This document shows, piece by piece, positions 22,254 to 25,632 of a stretch of DNA of 25,632 nt. Position numbers and translations under genes: made by a program. A model generated the notes under the pieces. It made no database searches and had not been told where the DNA came from. It saw only the letters and a list, made by a program, of their open reading frames with translations. Position 1 is the first letter of the stretch, and each line of letters starts with the position of its first letter. Origin of the DNA: Pseudomonadota bacterium (lineage in GTDB: Bacteria > Pseudomonadota > Gammaproteobacteria > Burkholderiales > Burkholderiaceae); assembly GCA_023441105.1 (NCBI GenBank), contig JAEZQX010000460.1, forward strand, positions 1-25,632. Direction: 5' to 3'.

Positions 22254-23230
22254 CACAGGCACCGAACGCGGCCGGACCCGACCTCGCCATGCTGCTGCGA
22301 CTGCGCACCCGGCAGCTGGCCCTCGCCACCCTGCTGGACGCCGAACGCAACCTCGGCCGGGCGGCCGCTGCCCTGAACATCAGCCAGCCGGCGGCCAGCA
22401 AGCTGCTGCTGCAGATGGAGGACACCCTGGGCGTGCGGCTCTTCGATCGACTGTCGCGCGGCATGACGCCCACACCTTCCGGCGAGGTGCTGGTGCGCTA
22501 TGCGCGCGGCGTGCTGGCGGACTTCGCGGCAACCCGCGACGAGATGGCCGCCATCGGCTCCGGGCTGCGCGGCACGCTGCGGATCGGCTGCGTGGCCGGG
22601 GCGGTGCCCGGGCTGCTGGCCAACGTGGTGCACGAGTACAAGGAGCGCCATCCCCGGGTGGCACTGAGCATCGCCGTGAGCACCAGCGACCGGGTGGTCG
22701 AGCAGCTGGCCGGCGGCGAGTTCGACCTGGTGCTGGGCCGCCTGCCGAGCCGCGTCCTGTCCGACGACTACCGGATCGTGCCGCTGCTCGACGAGCAGCA
22801 GGTGGTGGTGGTGCGGGCGTCGCACCCATTGACGCTGCGCTCGCGCATCACGCTGGACGATCTGGTCGGCTTCCCGCTGATCCTGCAGCCGAGCGGCTCA
22901 CCGCAGCGCATGCTGTTCGAGTCGCTGCTGCGCGACGCCGGCATCACCCGGTCGCTCAACATCACCGAGACGGTGTCGACCATCGTCACCACTTCGCTGC
23001 TGGAGGTGTCGGACATGGTCGCGATCATGCCGAACTCGGTTGCCGCCCACTACGGCCGGCTGGGCCTGCTGTGCAGCCTGTCGCTGAACACCGTGCTGCG
23101 CGTGCCGCCGATCGGCCTGATCACGCGCGTGGGGCGCAAGCCGGCCGCGGCGGTCACGCGGTTCGTGAGGCTGCTGCGCAGCCGGTCCGGGCAAGCCTTG
23201 GCAACGCAGCCTCCCAACGTCAGTGGATGA
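22250..23230 (+). CDS. LysR-type transcriptional regulator
   Basis: A 326-residue LysR protein. The winged helix-turn-helix is shifted to residues ~17-78 (LALATLLDAERNLGRAAAALNISQPAASKLLLQMEDTLGVRLFDR) by a short N-terminal extension. A LysR effector domain follows (GTLRIGCVAGAVPGLLANVVHEYKERHP...FDLVLGRLPS), as in GbpR/CbbR-like regulators of organic-acid use. The ATG at 22250 has no ribosome site; a TATACT box ends seven bases before it, suggesting a leaderless mRNA. It diverges from the Bug-PdxA-like operon with inverted repeats between them. Its stop lies two bases from the convergent PIN gene stop. Confidence 0.93.
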   Translation: MAQAPNAAGPDLAMLLRLRTRQLALATLLDAERNLGRAAAALNISQPAASKLLLQMEDTLGVRLFDRLSRGMTPTPSGEVLVRYARGVLADFAATRDEMAAIGSGLRGTLRIGCVAGAVPGLLANVVHEYKERHPRVALSIAVSTSDRVVEQLAGGEFDLVLGRLPSRVLSDDYRIVPLLDEQQVVVVRASHPLTLRSRITLDDLVGFPLILQPSGSPQRMLFESLLRDAGITRSLNITETVSTIVTTSLLEVSDMVAIMPNSVAAHYGRLGLLCSLSLNTVLRVPPIGLITRVGRKPAAAVTRFVRLLRSRSGQALATQPPNVSG

Positions 23231-23232
23231 GC

Positions 23233-23646
23233 TCACGGCCTGGTTGCCGCGAAGGGGTCCAGGATTCGTACATCGAAATGCTTGAAATCGCGCACATTCC
23301 GAGTCACGACCGTCAGTCCATGCACCCTGGCGACAGCGGCGATCATCGCGTCTTCGATCAGCGTCTCTGATCGCCGGTGCATGAGCCGGGCCCACTCCCG
23401 AAATGCCAAGGCGTCCATCGGAAGGACATTGAACGTGGCCGACACTCGGGCCAGCCAGGCATCGAGTGACACCGCCTTCGCCGGGTCCTGCTCGCGGGTG
23501 ATTTCGATGCCGGCCTGAATCTCGCCGATGGTCACGGCACTGACATGAAGATCGGCGTCGTCGACGCCCTTCAACCATTGCAGGACGCCACCATGGGGCC
23601 GGACCCGTCGCAACTCGGAGACCACATTGGTATCGAGCAGGAACAC
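23233..23646 (-). CDS. PIN-domain toxin (VapC/FitB type)
   Basis: A 137-residue PIN-domain ribonuclease. LLDTNVVSEL gives Asp5, VTIGEIQAGIE gives Glu42, LIEDAMIAAVARVHGLTVVTRN gives Asp99, and NVRDF gives Asp120. This matches the FitB-like VapC group. The start is GTG, five bases after the stop of the Phd-type antitoxin gene and without a clear ribosome site of its own, so translation probably depends on the antitoxin gene. That keeps toxin output below antitoxin output. All catalytic acids are intact. Confidence 0.92.
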   Translation of the reverse strand: MFLLDTNVVSELRRVRPHGGVLQWLKGVDDADLHVSAVTIGEIQAGIEITREQDPAKAVSLDAWLARVSATFNVLPMDALAFREWARLMHRRSETLIEDAMIAAVARVHGLTVVTRNVRDFKHFDVRILDPFAATRP

Positions 23647-23651
23647 AGGAG

Positions 23652-23909
23652 TCAGCCCAAGGCCGAAGGTGTCCGACGATGACGTGCGCCCCGGCTCGGC
23701 ACCGGCACGTCCGTCCGGGCATCGTCATCCAGCAGCAGTTCCTTCAGGGTCGGACGGGCCGATGCCTGCAGGCGGTGCCATTCCGCCGCCGATACGAGCA
23801 CGACCACCTCGACGCCCCGCTTGGTCACCAGCTGCGGACCCTCGGCGATACAGCGCTCGACCAGTTCGCTGAACCGAGCCTTGGCCTCCTGAACCGGCCA
23901 CTTCCCCAT
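23652..23909 (-). CDS. Phd/YefM-type antitoxin
   Basis: An 85-residue antitoxin. The N-terminal Phd/YefM fold is clear: WPVQEAKARFSELVERCIAEGPQLVTKRGVEVVVLVSAAEWHRL. The tail (TLKELLLDDDARTDVPVPSRG) is acidic then basic, typical of the toxin-binding part. AGGAGG seven bases upstream fixes the start. Two tandem 10-bp palindromes directly precede the ribosome site and should be its operator. It pairs with the PIN toxin that begins five bases later. Confidence 0.92.
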   Translation of the reverse strand: MGKWPVQEAKARFSELVERCIAEGPQLVTKRGVEVVVLVSAAEWHRLQASARPTLKELLLDDDARTDVPVPSRGARHRRTPSALG

Positions 23910-23920
23910 CGCATTTCCTC

Positions 23921-23942
23921 CTGACTAGTCAGCTGACTAGTC
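23921..23942. promoter_or_regulatory. Tandem palindromic operator of the Phd-PIN pair
   Basis: CTGACTAGTC occurs twice (23921-23930 and 23933-23942), and GACTAGTCAGCTGACTAGTC (23923-23942) is a perfect 20-bp palindrome. A TAGACT -10-like box (minus strand, 23939-23944) overlaps it. Two adjacent half-palindromes fit cooperative binding by Phd-family dimers. Confidence 0.7.
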
Positions 23943-23990
23943 TACTGCACTGATCGTCGGGAGGGAAGCCAGCGGCCTGAGACGGGGCGG

Positions 23991-25427
23991 TCAGGCGCCC
24001 GCGGCGGGGGGCCGGTGATCCGCCCACGGCGCCCGCCGCTCGATCACCGCGCCGATCCCCAGCAACGCCGGATCGCTCCACCAGCGGCCGACCAGTTGCA
24101 CGCCGAGCGGCAGGCCGCTGCCCGCGAAGCCCGCCGGCAAGGTCAGGGCCGGATGCCCGGTGAGGTTGAACGGGTAGACAAAGGCCGACCAGCCCTGGCG
24201 GGTGCTGGTGGTGGACCAGTCGCCGATGGTGACCTTGTCGACTCCGACCTGGAAGTCCGCCGCCAGTCCCGGAATCGGCAGGGTCGGCGAGACCAGCAGG
24301 TCGTAGCGATCGAACAGCGCCTCGACCGTGCGATAGAGCCGGGTCCTCGCGAACTGCGCCTGGCGCAGCTCGACCGCCGAATGATTGCGGCCCTCGGCGA
24401 TGAAGCGCCGGATGCTCGGGTCCATGCGCGCGCCGAACTCGGCCTCGAAGGGACCGTAGGAAGCCGCCTGCCCGGCCATGTAGACGATCCGCCCGGGTGC
24501 ATCGACCCAGTCGATGGCGTCATCGCAGTCCTCGACGATGGCGCCCTCGTCGCGCAGCAGCGCCAGCATGCGCGCGGTCGCGGCCGCCACCTCGGGATCG
24601 ACCGCCGCATTGGCCATCCGCGCGAGGTGCCCGATCCGCAGGCCCCGCAGCGAGGCGGGCGAAGCCGGCAGGCTGAAATCCAGCGTCTCGTGCTGCCGTG
24701 TCCACGGATCGCTGGCGGCCGGACCCTGGAGCACCTGCATCATCAGCGCCGCATCGGCGACGGTGCGGGTCAGCGGACCGGCATAGCCGTAGTTGGCGAA
24801 GGCGTCGCCGGCCTGCTCGAACGGCACCAGGCCCAGCGTCGGCTTCAGGCCGCCCACGCCGCAGGTGGCAGCCGGAATGCGGATCGAGCCGGCGCCGTCG
24901 GTGCCGAGACCGAGCGGACCAAGGCCGGCGGCGACCGCCGCGGCCGCTCCGCCGCTCGAGCCGCCGGCGGCGCACGATGTCTTCCAGGGGTTGCGGGTGA
25001 TGCCGAACACCGGGCTGTCGGTGATGCCCTTGTGGCCGAACTCCGGCGTCGTCGACTTGCCCACCAGGATCGCGCCGGCCTCCTTCAGACGTTGCACCAG
25101 GATGTTGTCGCGCGCCGGCACATGATGCTCGAAGACGGCCGAGCCGTGGGCGGTGCGGATCCCGGCGGTGTCGAACAGGTCCTTGATGTTGACCGCCACG
25201 CCGGCCAGCGGCCCGACCGGCTCGCCGCGCTTCAGCCGCTCGTCCAGCGCGGCGGCGGCGGCACGGGCCTCGGCCTCGGTCACGGTGGCGAAGCAGTTCA
25301 GCGCCGGCTGCCACTGCGCGATGCGGGCGAGGATCGCGTCGATGTAGGCGACCGGCGAGAGCCGGCGATCGTGGATGCGGGCAGCGACTTCGGTCGCCGG
25401 AAGCCAGGCCAGGTTGTCGTCGTTCAT
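23991..25427 (-). CDS. Amidase-signature family hydrolase
   Basis: A 478-residue amidase. The Ser-cisSer-Lys triad is present: Lys82 (VNIKDLFD), Ser157 (AAGGSSGGAAAAVAAG) and Ser181 (LGTDGAGSIRIPA), within the glycine-rich amidase signature. The length fits stand-alone amidases. GatA is possible in principle, but no gatB or gatC lies nearby and the C-terminus differs. It hydrolyses an amide of unknown identity. The ATG overlaps the TGA of the upstream ABC ATPase gene as ATGA, so it belongs to a peptide/nickel-type ABC transporter operon running in from the right. The imported compound is probably its substrate. A leading ribosome site is absent, in line with coupling. Confidence 0.93.
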   Translation of the reverse strand: MNDDNLAWLPATEVAARIHDRRLSPVAYIDAILARIAQWQPALNCFATVTEAEARAAAAALDERLKRGEPVGPLAGVAVNIKDLFDTAGIRTAHGSAVFEHHVPARDNILVQRLKEAGAILVGKSTTPEFGHKGITDSPVFGITRNPWKTSCAAGGSSGGAAAAVAAGLGPLGLGTDGAGSIRIPAATCGVGGLKPTLGLVPFEQAGDAFANYGYAGPLTRTVADAALMMQVLQGPAASDPWTRQHETLDFSLPASPASLRGLRIGHLARMANAAVDPEVAAATARMLALLRDEGAIVEDCDDAIDWVDAPGRIVYMAGQAASYGPFEAEFGARMDPSIRRFIAEGRNHSAVELRQAQFARTRLYRTVEALFDRYDLLVSPTLPIPGLAADFQVGVDKVTIGDWSTTSTRQGWSAFVYPFNLTGHPALTLPAGFAGSGLPLGVQLVGRWWSDPALLGIGAVIERRAPWADHRPPAAGA

Positions 25428-25632
25428 CGGGAGGTTGCCGTCGCTGCGGCAGGCGTTTGGGAGGTCGCGCCGGCCACGGCGGCCGGCGTCTCGGGGAACA
25501 GGTGGCAGGCGACCTGCCGGCCGGGACCGGCGGTGCGCGGCAGGGGCGATTCGACCCGGCAGCGCTCCATCGCATGCGGGCAGCGCGGCGCGAAGGTGCA
25601 GCCGCCCGGCGGATTGACCAGGCTCGGCAGCT
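25424..25632 (-). CDS. Oligopeptide/dipeptide ABC transporter ATP-binding protein, C-terminal end (partial)
   Basis: Only the last 69 codons are in the window. LPSLVNPPGGCTFAPRCPHAMERCR...VACHLFPE is the C-terminal domain specific to OppD/DppD/OppF-type ATPases, with four cysteines that in DppD-type proteins can hold an iron-sulfur cluster. The nucleotide-binding domain lies outside. An Ala/Thr-rich tail follows the domain. Its stop overlaps the amidase start by four bases (ATGA), indicating one operon. The transporter type is clear; the substrate is not. Confidence 0.85.
   Translation of the reverse strand, partial: LPSLVNPPGGCTFAPRCPHAMERCRVESPLPRTAGPGRQVACHLFPETPAAVAGATSQTPAAATATSR

Noticed and set aside
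1..25632. CRISPR arrays, tRNA or rRNA genes, insertion sequences, phage genes
   Set aside because: No spaced repeats of the right size, no transposase or integrase motifs and no recognisable RNA gene were seen on reading both strands; a covariance-model search would be the decisive test for small RNAs.

Overview
The window reads as chromosomal accessory DNA from a GC-rich betaproteobacterium, most likely Burkholderiales. This is inferred from two Bug-type tripartite-tricarboxylate-transporter (TTT) binding proteins with divergent LysR regulators, a di-heme peroxidase with a FixH-like lipoprotein, and tight gene packing. No rRNA, tRNA, CRISPR array, IS element or phage gene was seen. No intergenic stretch exceeds about 135 bases.

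Left part (1-6072): the C-terminal 843 residues of a STAND/NB-ARC ATPase cut by the window edge, then a small cupin. On the minus strand lies a putative operon DUF3703 - FixH-like lipoprotein - di-heme cytochrome c peroxidase, with a divergent AraC regulator. Next (6075-9734, minus): a translationally coupled set methyltransferase (GTGA overlap) flavin monooxygenase (ATGA overlap) MAPEG membrane protein, preceded by a LysR gene. That LysR gene diverges from a Bug protein across a clear T-N11-A box (9751-9765). A 63-residue lipoprotein follows.

Middle (11253-17553): a DNA-repair island. It holds a stand-alone LigD-type primase-polymerase, a 358-residue LigC-like ATP-dependent ligase and a 515-residue LigB-like ATP-dependent ligase. 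Interspersed are a flavodoxin-like protein, a periplasmic binding-fold protein close to cyclohexadienyl dehydratase (PheC), and two small uncharacterised proteins behind LigB. No Ku gene is in the window. The set resembles the mycobacterial PolD1/LigC/LigB complement. A PYROXD2-like FAD oxidoreductase diverges from ligB.

Right part (19327-25632): two different type II toxin-antitoxin modules (AbrB/VapB-PIN and Phd-PIN), each preceded by a perfect operator-like palindrome. They bracket a divergent LysR / Bug-PdxA-like cassette. The PdxA-like protein has lost several canonical metal and phosphate residues, so it probably acts on another substrate. The window ends with an amidase overlapped by the C-terminus of an oligopeptide-type ABC ATPase.

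Several genes have a -10-like hexamer 6-7 bases before the start codon and no Shine-Dalgarno sequence, which suggests leaderless mRNAs.
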